Shown here: positions 1-7,761 of the stretch, piece after piece
How the letters are laid out: each line of letters begins with the position of its first letter
How positions within the stretch are numbered: position 1 is the first letter of the stretch
NCBI RefSeq assembly: GCF_900105495.1
Contig: NZ_FNTF01000002.1
Coordinates: 4,580,501 to 4,644,500 of the forward strand
Source of the DNA: Pseudomonas frederiksbergensis
GTDB lineage: Bacteria; Pseudomonadota; Gammaproteobacteria; Pseudomonadales; Pseudomonadaceae
Length of the DNA: 64,000 nucleotides
Direction: 5' to 3'
Notes under the pieces: model-generated
Databases searched by the model: none
Told to the model about the DNA's origin: nothing
Seen by the model: only the letters and a program-made list of their open reading frames with translations
Program-made: the position numbers and the translations under genes

Positions 1-342
1 GTGGTAATCACCGTAACCACCAGCACAGAACCGGTCTACAACGAGCCAGCCAAGCCTGGTCGATTGATTATTGGTGTAGGTGCATTCAAGCCAGAGATGG
101 CGGAGCTTGGCAAAGTCACTTTAGACGGTAGCGTTCTCTATGCGGACGATACTGCCGGTGCGCAGCACGAAGCAGGCGACCTGCTGCGGGCAGGTGTGGA
201 TTGGTCTCAAGTCAGATCGCTGGCCGCAGCCATTCGCGGTCCAATCGACTCGTCACGACCCCTAGTATTTAAAAGCGTTGGTACCGCGGCTTGGGACCTG
301 GCCGCTTCGCGGGTCGCGCTCCACTCCCTTGCCAGCCAATAG
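1..342 (+). CDS. Ornithine cyclodeaminase / mu-crystallin family, C-terminal part
   Basis: This is the 3' end of a gene that begins before the window, ending at a TAG at 340-342. The visible 113 residues carry the family's typical stretch TATTSTEPVY-like (here VTTSTEPVYNEP) followed by GRLIIGVGAFKPEMAEL, where the Rossmann-domain loop precedes the NAD(P)-binding acidic region. Members include ornithine cyclodeaminase and the delta1-pyrroline/piperideine-2-carboxylate reductases of Pseudomonas; the visible part cannot separate these activities. The family assignment is from recognised sequence pattern; the substrate is not inferred. The first in-frame GTG is simply the window edge and should not be taken as the start. 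Confidence 0.75.
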   Translation: MVITVTTSTEPVYNEPAKPGRLIIGVGAFKPEMAELGKVTLDGSVLYADDTAGAQHEAGDLLRAGVDWSQVRSLAAAIRGPIDSSRPLVFKSVGTAAWDLAASRVALHSLASQ

Positions 343-519
343 CCCGATTCGGGCGGTGCGGTCGGCGGGACGATGCCCTTGTTCGCGCCCATCGGCGCGG
401 CGCACCCAATCGTTCTCGGCCACGCCGCGCCAGCACGTCCATGTCCCAGAGGCTGTAATTTTTTACGAGTTTTTTTGCGTGGCCGATTGCAGCCAGTCGT
501 GGATATCAGCTATCGGCCC

Positions 520-585
520 GCAGGCCAGCAGTGATTATTACCCCATTCAAAACAATCTCACTAAGTGACCAAGGAGCATGAACGC
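520..585 (+). repeat. 66-bp direct repeat, copy 1
   Basis: This stretch matches 5056-5121 in the same orientation with five single-base differences over 66 positions. Both copies start GCAGGCCAGCAG and end CATGAACGC. They flank the two PDZ lipoprotein genes and the sensor kinase. Copy 2 lies about 150 bp before an IS66 tnpC remnant, so an insertion-sequence origin is likely but not proven. Confidence 0.8.
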
Positions 586-789
586 AAGTGGGCACTCTCA
601 CTTAGCTCTCCCACCTGGCATTAAACCGAATTCGGTTATCGCGGGTCACCGAACATGTTCGTGTCGATTGAAGCCTCAAACATTAGCGGGCGGTAGTCGT
701 ATCCCGGACTGGATTTAACACCATCACTCCATCCAACTCTCAATGTTCAACTGGTCGCCAGCCCCAAGCCACATAACTAAGGGTCGCGA

Positions 790-815
790 CAGGCAGAAAT
801 CGGCCAAAAGCAGCC
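790..815 (+). repeat. Dispersed intergenic motif, copy 1
   Basis: The motif ATCGGCCAAAAGCAGCC preceded by CAGGCAGA occurs here. Degenerate copies in the same orientation lie at 3577-3601 and 4975-4996, always outside genes. It resembles a short intergenic remnant that is common in Pseudomonas; no function is inferred. Confidence 0.5.
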
Positions 816-891
816 CGTGGCGAGGTAGTGCAATCGAGACATCGCTGCGGGAAAGTTCCAGCCCCGATATCACTTCTCAGTAGCCGCTGCA

Positions 892-2007
892 TTACGTGCC
901 AACAGGTCGCCACGTAGAGGCCTGAAGGAAAGGCCATTGCTTGAGCATTGCGGCGCGCACAGCTTCTACGCCTTGCAAGGTATCCGCGCAGTTGACCACC
1001 GCGGAAAAGCTTCGCATGGTCAGTAGGAAGTCTTCAGAACCCAGCGATTGGCATTGTTCAAAGGAACCGATGGGCTGGCAGAACATCGGTTGCATTTCCA
1101 CGTCATAGCCTTGGGACCGGGTGAATGCCTGGAATTCAGGCATAGCAAGACGAGCCGGTGTACCGCTGAGTGCCGGCCCCTGCCAGACGTTCGTAATGAG
1201 GCCCCTCGACGGATAATCGCTCAACCCTTGGTTTTGTCTGGCCTCGAACTGGGCGAAACAGAACGAACTGTTTGTCGCGCTGCTGACAGGGGTTGCATCG
1301 GGAGCGATCGCAGGTGTCCTCGACGTCGGTGCGACGGCGATCGGAAGCTGAGAAACTGCCCCTTGTGCCGTATCCGTTGAACCGCTGATTTCAACCAGCA
1401 CGTCGATGTTAGCCCGGTGACGCCACACCTTTAGCGGTGCCGTGAAGCCAGGTCGAATGCGACTGGCAACAGCAACCAGCTCGGCCGGGCTGTTAACCGG
1501 CGTACCGGCGATTTGCAAAACGATATCGCCAGCCAACATACCTGCCTTTTCACCGCCAGTTCCCGGCTTTGGCCCCAAGACCAATACGCCGCTGGCCGAG
1601 GGTAAGCCGAACTGCTTCGCCACCTTGGGTGTAACGGCGGTGATGTGTAAACCCAGGGTTCCCAACTGATTAGCTCCTTGTGCAGGAGTTTCCGACGACG
1701 GTACGGCAGCAGGTGGAACCGTAGCCGCAACTGAAGCAGAAGGGCTGCTGACAGAGCAACTGCGTTGTGTCGCTACCTGCTGAATCACCAGGTTAACGGG
1801 GTCGTTCGCCATGCTGGGATAAGTCTCCCACCCTCTCTTGGTAGCCAGGAAAGTTTCACAATCCATTGCGTAGTAGGTCGCAGGGTCTTTTGACTTTCGC
1901 AGGTATTCCGCTGTTTCAGCGCGCTCCGCAGCGCTGTACATGGGGTTGATGCACGATGCCAGAAGCGGGAGCAGAGCAAGCGTTAAGGCAAAGCGTTTAG
2001 TCGACAT
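892..2007 (-). CDS. PDZ-domain lipoprotein A
   Basis: A 371-residue protein with a lipoprotein signal (residues about 1-19, lipobox LLAS then Cys), so it is probably anchored in a membrane and faces the periplasm. A Pro/Ala/Ser-rich linker precedes a PDZ domain at about residues 115-210, with the carboxylate-binding-type GVLVLGPKPG segment and the helix start GEKAGMLAGDIVLQIAG. A second Pro/Ala/Thr-rich linker leads to a Cys-containing C-terminal domain. No protease domain is present, so it is more likely a scaffold or adaptor than an HtrA-type enzyme. The start has a good ribosome binding site (AGGGAAG, 4 nt before ATG). It is divergent from 2211-3371, which has the same architecture. Function unknown. 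Confidence 0.75.
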   Translation of the reverse strand: MSTKRFALTLALLPLLASCINPMYSAAERAETAEYLRKSKDPATYYAMDCETFLATKRGWETYPSMANDPVNLVIQQVATQRSCSVSSPSASVAATVPPAAVPSSETPAQGANQLGTLGLHITAVTPKVAKQFGLPSASGVLVLGPKPGTGGEKAGMLAGDIVLQIAGTPVNSPAELVAVASRIRPGFTAPLKVWRHRANIDVLVEISGSTDTAQGAVSQLPIAVAPTSRTPAIAPDATPVSSATNSSFCFAQFEARQNQGLSDYPSRGLITNVWQGPALSGTPARLAMPEFQAFTRSQGYDVEMQPMFCQPIGSFEQCQSLGSEDFLLTMRSFSAVVNCADTLQGVEAVRAAMLKQWPFLQASTWRPVGT

Positions 2008-2210
2008 GGACTTCCCTGATGCTGGGGCGTTGAGACAAGTCCGAGCAAGTTAGCGTTTGACCATCATGCTGTCCAACGCCAGGCTCAGAAATCTACCGCC
2101 CACTGCAACTGGACGAGTGGCATCGGGCCACACCGTTCGTGCGTATACAACTTAACGGCACTTTGCCATGATGCGGCACGATCCGTTAGAACTCATCACA
2201 GGGAAGCGAA

Positions 2211-3371
2211 ATGCTTGCACATATCCTCAAGTCAGGCTCTCGCTTTGCCTTCGCATTGTCTCTCACCGGCCTGACGGGTTGCGCCTCCGATGGTGGACTG
2301 GGCGATGCTGCGCTGTTCGGCGCGATGCTCCTACCTATGCCGGCGGGATTGGACACCAGCGTAGTGACCACTGCCGTCGGCGTCGCGGCCGGTGCCTACG
2401 TCGTTTCCTCGGTGGCTAGTACGGACTCCGCCAACGTTTCACCTGCGACCTCCACGATTGCCGCACCTCAAGGCATGCCACCCATAGACTTGCAAAAACT
2501 GGTCACCCGGGAAACGCCGGAACGGTATCGCTTCAAGTCGTGCGATTACATTGAGATGGCCCTCAGCGAGGTGCCGATGTACCAGGCTAGTGCTGAGCCA
2601 ATGATGAAACAGGTCGGCAATGCTCGTAAAGAAGCGGCCAGCCCGATATGGCTTGAGAAGCACTGCCAGTCCGCCAACCTGCCTCGCGGCAGGGTCGGCA
2701 TCAGCATGGACACTATCGATCCGCAGCGGGCGATGGCCTTGTCACAGCCCCCGGCTGGCGTGGTGGTCCTGGCGACCGTTCCGGGCAGCGGTGCTCAACA
2801 GGCAGGCATACAGCCTCAGGATATAATCGTGGCCGTCGATAACAAGCCGATCGGTGATTCAATCGATTTCAGGGTCGAACTCGCCAAGATCGCCATCGGT
2901 TCTCGGGCCAATCTAAAGGTTTGGCGAGGCAACGCTTTTAGCATCGTGCCTGTTGTCGTGGGCCCTGGCGGGACCCAGGTATCAGTGACGCCGGTGCCGG
3001 CAAACGGCGCAACGGCTACGTCATCGACCGACGCACTGTATTGCACCGCAGTGGTGTCCACTCAGCATACTTACGGCGCTACCGTCAGCCCGGTCAAATT
3101 GATCAGCGGTGCAGCGAACGACATGCAAACCTCGCTGAAGGGATATATCGCCAAAGTGAAACAGGAACAACCCGGCGTCTGGGGGAATTTCATACTCAAC
3201 CCCGCCGTTTGCGCACCGGGCGCGGTGGTTTGCATGGCCGAGGCCAAAGGGCCGACTGGCAAAACCCAGAACGCCTTCGAGTTTTGTCATCCGACCCAAG
3301 CCAAGGCGGACGCTGAACTGAGCCAGATGCGTCAGGGTGATCCCCAAGCAGTCGTCGTCAACTGGCCTTGA
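2211..3371 (+). CDS. PDZ-domain lipoprotein B
   Basis: A 386-residue protein with a lipoprotein signal (TGLTG then Cys at residue 24). The lipobox is followed by a Gly/Ala-rich, partly hydrophobic segment of about 50 residues. A PDZ domain occupies about residues 165-255 (RVGISMDTIDPQ, GVVVLATVPGSGAQQAGIQ, DIIVAVDNKPI), followed by a Cys-rich tail with five cysteines. The PDZ domain and the flanking layout match the divergent neighbour at 892-2007, so the two appear to be old paralogues. The intervening 203 bp must carry both promoters. The start is chosen for AGGGAAGCGAA just before ATG. No enzymatic motif is visible and the partner is unknown. Confidence 0.75.
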   Translation: MLAHILKSGSRFAFALSLTGLTGCASDGGLGDAALFGAMLLPMPAGLDTSVVTTAVGVAAGAYVVSSVASTDSANVSPATSTIAAPQGMPPIDLQKLVTRETPERYRFKSCDYIEMALSEVPMYQASAEPMMKQVGNARKEAASPIWLEKHCQSANLPRGRVGISMDTIDPQRAMALSQPPAGVVVLATVPGSGAQQAGIQPQDIIVAVDNKPIGDSIDFRVELAKIAIGSRANLKVWRGNAFSIVPVVVGPGGTQVSVTPVPANGATATSSTDALYCTAVVSTQHTYGATVSPVKLISGAANDMQTSLKGYIAKVKQEQPGVWGNFILNPAVCAPGAVVCMAEAKGPTGKTQNAFEFCHPTQAKADAELSQMRQGDPQAVVVNWP

Positions 3372-3576
3372 ACGGTTGAGGCGTTGATTGGAGCGAATGC
3401 CTGCGGCCTTTTATGTAGAAACCTAATCTACGGAACGCCCGCTGAACGATTTAGCCAATCTTTTGCATCGACCAGTTGAATTAACAACCAATAGCTGTCG
3501 CATGGGGACTACTGCTGTTGGCCGATTTGCTGGCTGTCGCCACCGACAACTATGGGTTGATTCGGTCAGTCGTGAA

Positions 3577-3601
3577 CAGGCAGACATCGGCCAAAAGCGG
3601 G
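3577..3601 (+). repeat. Dispersed intergenic motif, copy 2
   Basis: Second copy of the CAGGCAGA-ATCGGCCAAAAGC motif, with one changed base in the first part (CAGACATCGG). It sits between the stop of the PDZ lipoprotein gene and the end of the kinase gene. Confidence 0.45.
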
Positions 3602-3617
3602 AGCTCCCGAGTGTCTA

Positions 3618-4755
3618 CTAAATCAGGGGCGCTTCAGTAATTGGAAGCTTGACTAGAAAAGTGGTGCCTCCACTTGAGTCAGAACTGACATCGATTGAAC
3701 CGTTATGTTGCCACGATCTCTGACGCGATGAACAGGCCCAAGCCCAGCCCCTCTGTCGGCCCGTGATCAATTGCAGATCGCTGAGAGAAACGACCCATAG
3801 GGTTAAATATAAACGGGAGAACGTCCTCTGGTATGGGCTCACCACTGTTATGGACGGTAAAAATAGCGCAGTCTTCTGAGGTCTCTAACTCCACCTTGAT
3901 AGGGAGTTGATTATCTCCATGCTGTACAGCGTTGCTGATTACATTCGAGAAGACTTGTTCCATTCTGGCGCCATCGAATTGCCCTTGAACTGGAGTCTTC
4001 GCGTCGAACAAGACCATCGCCTCTGGATGAGACGCTCGGATTTCTTCGACAACACGTTCGCAAACGTGCGAGAGATCTAGATCCGTCGTTTTGACAGGAA
4101 TGCCTGGGCCCATTTGGCAGCGTGTTAAATCGAGTAGGTCTCCAACAATTTGGCTCGCTCGCCGCACGCTTGTATATATCTGATTGGCAACCTTGGTAGC
4201 CCGGGCTCCGGCCCCTTCTGAGCGCCTCAACATATCGGCACCCAGCAAGATTGCTCCAAGCGGGGTGCGCAGGTCGTGGCCGAGAATGCCTAAAAATACG
4301 TTGCGCGATGCCTCCACCGCGCGTGAGTAACTGGCGATGGATTCGGCGAGAGCCTGATCGATGGCCTTATGGAATCGGATCATGTCGTCGACATTAATCG
4401 GCGTGCCATCCTTCACTTGCCTCATCCACTGACTGACGACACTCGTTCTTAGGGCTCGATATTCCGACACCATTTGATCGATCGTGAAACCTGCCATTAG
4501 CCGTGTCATTGCATGCGTTTCAGCTGCGGTTTCTTCATCATCTGAAGGGGCTTGGCCTTGAGACTTGGCCGCTTGCTCTCGCTTCGTCTGCTTTGTTCGC
4601 AGGTCACTTACAATTGCCCGCAACATCTGTTCGGCATGATCTCGCAGAGCTTCACTATCGAGGTCCGCACCCGGCGTCTCAATGGTTCTGGCGAAATCTT
4701 CCCAGGCCTGCAAAATCGGCTCAAGGTTCTCAAGAATGAAATCGGACAGGCGCAT
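3618..4755 (-). pseudogene. Sensor histidine kinase, frameshifted near its 3' end
   Basis: The intact frame gives 350 residues. An RsbRD-like N-terminal helical domain (about 1-145) has the pattern ILENLEPILQAWEDFA. A HisKA dimerisation domain follows, with the phospho-acceptor in FLGILGHDLRTPLGA (His about 179), then a HATPase domain (NVISNAVQHG N-box, GLGLGLFIASEIV G-box). No membrane segment is seen, so it is probably cytoplasmic. The frame stops at 3703 directly after EIVAT. The normal ending continues in the next frame as HNGSIDVSSDSSGGTTFLVKLP to 3618. Removing one A in GCAACATAACGG near 3710 restores VAHNGSI. The loss removes only the last 30 or so residues, so partial function is possible. 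No response regulator is adjacent. A sequencing error in the A/C run cannot be excluded. Confidence 0.8.
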
Positions 4756-5269
4756 GTCGGTGATCCTAATGGGAGGCGATGCAGAGGCCGGCAGGAAAGC
4801 GAGGCTGCGTAGATACGGTGTGAGGGGGTGTTCAGCAGTGTAGGAGGTTGTTTATAGCTTTTAAAGCTCAGTGCGTATGAGGCCGCTTTGTCGATACGCA
4901 TGATCAAGGCATCGCCAGATTTGACACTGACCCTGCTCTGTAGAAGAGACTGAATCCGAACGCCGACTTTTTCAACAGAATCGGCCAGAAGCAGCCATTC
5001 AGTACGTTTGCGAAAGTAGGTCGATTCAGTAGTTCCAACCTTGTTTGAATTGACCGCAGGCCAGCAGCGATTATTACCCCGTTCAAAATAATCTCACTAA
5101 GTGGCCAAGGAACATGAACGCCCGACAGCCTGAAGCTCCTTCATCTGAGTTTTGAGCTTGAGCGATTTTCTCTTTCAGCCGCACCGCACTGAGCTACTGA
5201 ACAATCCAGACGCCCGCTCCATGATGACGCGCGGCACGGGAATCATCGGCTACAACGTGCAGAGCCATC
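4756..5269. other. Intergenic region with repeat copies
   Basis: No gene is recognised. It contains the third dispersed motif (4975-4996, ATCGGCCAGAAGCAGCC) and copy 2 of the 66-bp repeat (5056-5121). Sequence after the repeat is probably insertion-sequence debris leading into the IS66 transposase remnant. Confidence 0.5.
5056..5121 (+). repeat. 66-bp direct repeat, copy 2
   Basis: Partner of 520-585, with five mismatches in 66 bp. It lies upstream of the IS66 tnpC fragment. The two copies are 4.5 kb apart in direct orientation. Confidence 0.8.
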
Positions 5270-5590
5270 AGCAGAGCCTTGGACTACAGCCTGAAACGCT
5301 GGACTGCGCTGTCGCGCTATCTCGAAGACGGGGCCTTGCCCAATAATTGGGCCGAGAACCAGATCCGGTCGTGGGTCGTAAGAACTAGCTTATGCAGGTT
5401 CGCTGCGCAGCGGCAAACGGGCGGCGACGATCATGAATTTGATCCAGTCAGCGCGACTCAACAGGCATGATCCGTATGCTTATTTGAAGGACGTCCTCAC
5501 GCGCCTGCCGACGCAGCGGACCAGTAATATTGCGCAGTTGCTGGCGCATAACTGGCAACCGATTTAGTTGCGCAAGACGGGGCGGCACCA
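5270..5590 (+). pseudogene. tnpC: IS66-family transposase (TnpC) 3' remnant
   Basis: Translation in two frames rebuilds the C-terminal end of an IS66 TnpC. The first frame gives LDYSLKRWTALSRYLEDGAL and then NNWAENQIRSW (the region of the catalytic glutamate). It has lost the usual two residues before NNW. The frame breaks near 5385 and continues as GSLRSGKRAATIMNLIQSAR and then HDPYAYLKDVLTRLP, ending at NWQPI with a stop at about 5567. The following GCAAGACGGGGCGGC resembles the right end of such elements. More than three quarters of the gene is missing. It marks the left border of the copper-related island. Confidence 0.85.
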
Positions 5591-5871
5591 ACTGCTGTCG
5601 CAGTATAAAAAATAGCCAGCGTAAAAAGGGTTGTGTAATTCTTTCTGAATCTATCTTCATTGCCGTTCAATGTTGGGAGAAATAAATGGAGAAGAAGATG
5701 ACAGCTGAATTATCTGGTTGATATAAGAAGATTCTTAAAATCAGAAGCGTCGAGCTGACAGGGTTTAGTGCGAATTCGTAAAAGCGTCCGTCGCTGTAAG
5801 ATACTGTAACAACTTCAACTTGGCATGGAATGCAATTGCAAGTCCAATAGACCCTTTACAGGGAGACAGCC

Positions 5872-6003
5872 ATGCTTAGCACTCAACTGATTCTGTTGGT
5901 CGTTTTTGGAGTCGTCGTCACCGCTTGGGGTGCCAGACTAGATATAAATAATCACAGGAAGGAAAAAGAAGCTCAGCGAGCACAGAACAACGATCAGCAC
6001 TAA
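5872..6003 (+). CDS. 43-residue single-pass membrane peptide
   Basis: A small open frame, MLSTQLILLVVFGVVVTAWG and on, with stop TAA at 6001-6003. It has a strong ribosome binding site (GGGAGACAGCC before ATG). Residues 4-20 form one hydrophobic membrane segment. The tail is very polar (RLDINNHRKEKEAQRAQNNDQH) and should face the cytoplasm. The layout, binding site and absence of stops support a real gene, but I do not recognise a named family. It stands alone between the IS66 remnant and the decayed reverse transcriptase. Confidence 0.55.
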   Translation: MLSTQLILLVVFGVVVTAWGARLDINNHRKEKEAQRAQNNDQH

Positions 6004-6049
6004 TCCCGTATCATAAGCAACTAATACTAGATTAGCGCTAGTTGAGTTC

Positions 6050-6230
6050 CCCCTCTTTTAGTCTCGGCTGTTGGTGCCAACTCATCCCGCAACCCAAGTA
6101 ATAATGCCATCGGCACACCGTGCGCCCTTGTTGCTGACTACGCGCTGAAACGCACGCTTGAGGTTGGCGGGTGCAAGCACCCGGGCCATAAGCGTGTCCG
6201 GCTCCGCGTTCGTCCACGACACGGACGCCG
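6050..6230 (-). pseudogene. Decayed group II intron-type reverse transcriptase N-terminus
   Basis: Reading the minus strand from about 6188 gives MARVLAPANLKRAFQRVVSN then KGARCADGI. This matches the start of group II intron-encoded reverse transcriptases (pattern VL..NL..A..RV..NKGA.G.DGM). The frame then ends at a TGA (6082-6084); the next frame continues with LRDELAPTAETKRG. Nothing of the catalytic palm (the YADD region) is present. It is a short dead fragment and is called from pattern recognition only. Confidence 0.45.
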
Positions 6231-6567
6231 TCGATGCTTGACTCTGTCAGAGTCTTCCTCGGATACCATCCGGGACTCGAAGTAACAGTTTTCTTTTGGA
6301 AAATGATCTGCGTTTCACATGCTTCCTTCAGATCCGCAGTCACCCGCGACACCCTTGCCTCTGGCTTCTTCCCTTTGCCGGGAGTGCAGAGAGTTTCACC
6401 ACCAGGTCACCAGCGGGGCCACCACAGCCAAGCTGGTTGCACTAACGCGCAACGCGCCATGCCTGGCGCGAAAACAATAAACGCCCGCATTATCGCGCGC
6501 TAAATTAAACACCAAATCCAAGTTAGCCGAGTATAAAAGAAGTGAATATCGGGAACGGTTCGAATGA

Positions 6568-6792
6568 TCAAATATCGGGCTGTTGATTCTGTTCGATAGT
6601 GTCTGCTGCAGAAGAACCGTTGTATTTGGTCTGGGCTGCCAAGGTCTTTTGCCCGGCTTCAGCGTGGGCCTCCATTTGGCTGGCCTGGAACGCCTCCCAA
6701 CGGGCGCGGGCCCGGTCAGAACCGTCTTCGGCAAAGGCGGCGACAGAGATGACGGACAATAGGCCGGCCATGACAAGGGTGGACAGTTTCAT
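6568..6792 (-). CDS. PtrA-like small secreted protein
   Basis: A 74-residue protein with a signal peptide (MKLSTLVMAGLLSVISVAAFA, cleavage before EDGSDR). The mature start AEDGSDRARARWEAFQASQM resembles the N-terminal domain of Pseudomonas PtrA co-regulatory proteins, which are induced by copper in P. aeruginosa. The tail is short and polar, with no cysteine and no histidine beyond one. The binding site CAGGAAATTT lies upstream of ATG. It follows the DUF2790 gene by 105 bp in the same direction, and the two may share the promoter with the CusR-like box at 7241-7256. The copper link is inference from family and neighbours. Confidence 0.65.
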   Translation of the reverse strand: MKLSTLVMAGLLSVISVAAFAEDGSDRARARWEAFQASQMEAHAEAGQKTLAAQTKYNGSSAADTIEQNQQPDI

Positions 6793-6897
6793 AGAATAAA
6801 TTTCCTGAGGTAATAACGGAGGGTGCCGCTTGGGCTATATGAAATTTATGAATGGCACTTTAGGAAGTGTCGTTATTAATTGATCGCTTAGTGATCA

Positions 6898-7152
6898 TCA
6901 GTTTTCGTTCGGGCAACTCCCTTGAACCAGATAGTCCAATACATGCTCCCGCCCCTGATGGTCCAGGTAATCGAGACGTGCGGGAATCACACCGCACTGG
7001 CCCGAGATATCGGTAACTGATATGACTTTTGCGATATCCATAGAAACATAGAAGCCAGTCTTGTCGTGAATCACCGGTGAGTTCTCGGTGGTATCGGCAA
7101 AAACTGAACCACTGGTGAGCAAGGTAGCAAATCCAAGCATAAATAACTTCAT
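6898..7152 (-). CDS. DUF2790 small periplasmic protein
   Basis: An 84-residue protein with a signal peptide (about residues 1-19, ending VFA). The mature part shows the DUF2790 layout: YVSMDIAKVISVTDISGQCG, a central VIPARLDYLDHQG, and a closing Cys (QGSCPNEN). The two cysteines probably form a disulfide. DUF2790 proteins are common in Pseudomonas and several are metal-responsive, but no biochemical role is established. It is the first gene after the regulatory box at 7241-7256, about 90 bp upstream of its start. Confidence 0.75.
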   Translation of the reverse strand: MKLFMLGFATLLTSGSVFADTTENSPVIHDKTGFYVSMDIAKVISVTDISGQCGVIPARLDYLDHQGREHVLDYLVQGSCPNEN

Positions 7153-7240
7153 TGTATTACCTCTCTATTTGTTTAGTTTTTTTTAGCTGACAATTAGCCC
7201 ACAGCAACTAATCCGACAAAAGCAATCTACGAACAGAACA

Positions 7241-7256
7241 ATGACAAAGTTGTAGT
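7241..7256. promoter_or_regulatory. CusR/CopR-like copper box
   Basis: The sequence ATGACAAAGTTGTAGT fits the CusR box of E. coli (TGACAA-N2-TTGTCA): both half-sites are present, with one change in the right half (TTGTAG). It lies 90 bp before the DUF2790 gene and 506 bp before the RiPP operon. The match is seen in sequence; control by a CopR/CusR protein is inference. Confidence 0.5.
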
Positions 7257-7677
7257 GCAATCTCGCCCCACCTTAAGATTCATGAGGCGTAACTGCATGA
7301 GATGTGTATAGGGCTAATGAGCCGGACACTCACAATTGAGATACCGCCTAGAAAAGTCTGATTCCCCATCGGGGTAAACGGGGGAACGACCTCCAGGGAC
7401 AAGTTCAGCGCGAAAAAATGGACGAGAAATGACCATGGTATTTCCATTAGCAAGTAATGCGGGATAGCGCGGTGATTGATTCAAATTCATCCTTCCACTT
7501 TCACCCGATATGCACGATGACATTTTTCGCATGTGCGCCATGCCCTATTGGCATGGCTTGTGTCCCCCTGCCCAACAAGAGAGTGAAATCTACCCACTCG
7601 GCAACATCGCTTTAATGCATACCAAAAAGGCATGCGACCTATCAAAAACAAGCAATGGTGCATATGTCGGCTGTAGA

Positions 7678-7690
7678 TGACGATGTGTCA
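7678..7690. promoter_or_regulatory. Weak dyad upstream of RiPP operon
   Basis: TGAC-GATGT-GTCA is a perfect 4+4 dyad with a 5-nt spacer, one shorter than the CusR spacing. It sits 72 bp before the GTG start at 7762, a sensible operator position. It could be chance. Confidence 0.25.
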
Positions 7691-7699
7691 CACCTCATT

Positions 7700-7725
7700 G
7701 GTGCTGCTTGGCACCACTCGGTGCC
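7700..7725 (+). promoter_or_regulatory. Two mutually exclusive leader hairpins
   Basis: GGTGC-TGCTTG-GCACC (7700-7715) and GGCACC-ACTC-GGTGCC (7710-7725) share the GGCACC arm, so only one can form at a time. They lie 37 bp before the operon start. There is no T-tract, so simple termination is unlikely; an effect on translation or RNA stability is possible. Confidence 0.35.
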
Positions 7726-7761
7726 CTGCACATTCAACTTCAGTCCGTTTGGAGCTTCACT

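Larger units (their letters stand above)
343..891. other. Gene-poor stretch with repeat debris
   Basis: No convincing gene is seen here. It holds a 66-bp repeat at 520-585 and a short dispersed motif at 790-815, both described separately. Just after the stop codon at 342 there is a small inverted repeat (GCCCGA/TCGGGC) without a T-tract. Open frames in this stretch have no ribosome binding site and no protein-like composition. Confidence 0.5.
7153..7761. other. Regulatory intergenic region between copper-linked genes
   Basis: It separates the minus-strand DUF2790 gene from the plus-strand RiPP operon. It holds the CusR/CopR-like box at 7241-7256, a weaker dyad at 7678-7690 (TGAC-N5-GTCA) and two overlapping hairpins at 7700-7725. 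The rest shows no coding signal that I can defend. Confidence 0.5.

Noticed and set aside
6038..6352. 104-residue minus-strand open frame
   Set aside because: It reads a mixed frame over the decayed reverse transcriptase; the real remnant is in another frame.
7314..7541. 75-residue minus-strand open frame upstream of the RiPP operon
   Set aside because: No ribosome binding site, unlikely composition and no recognisable motif.
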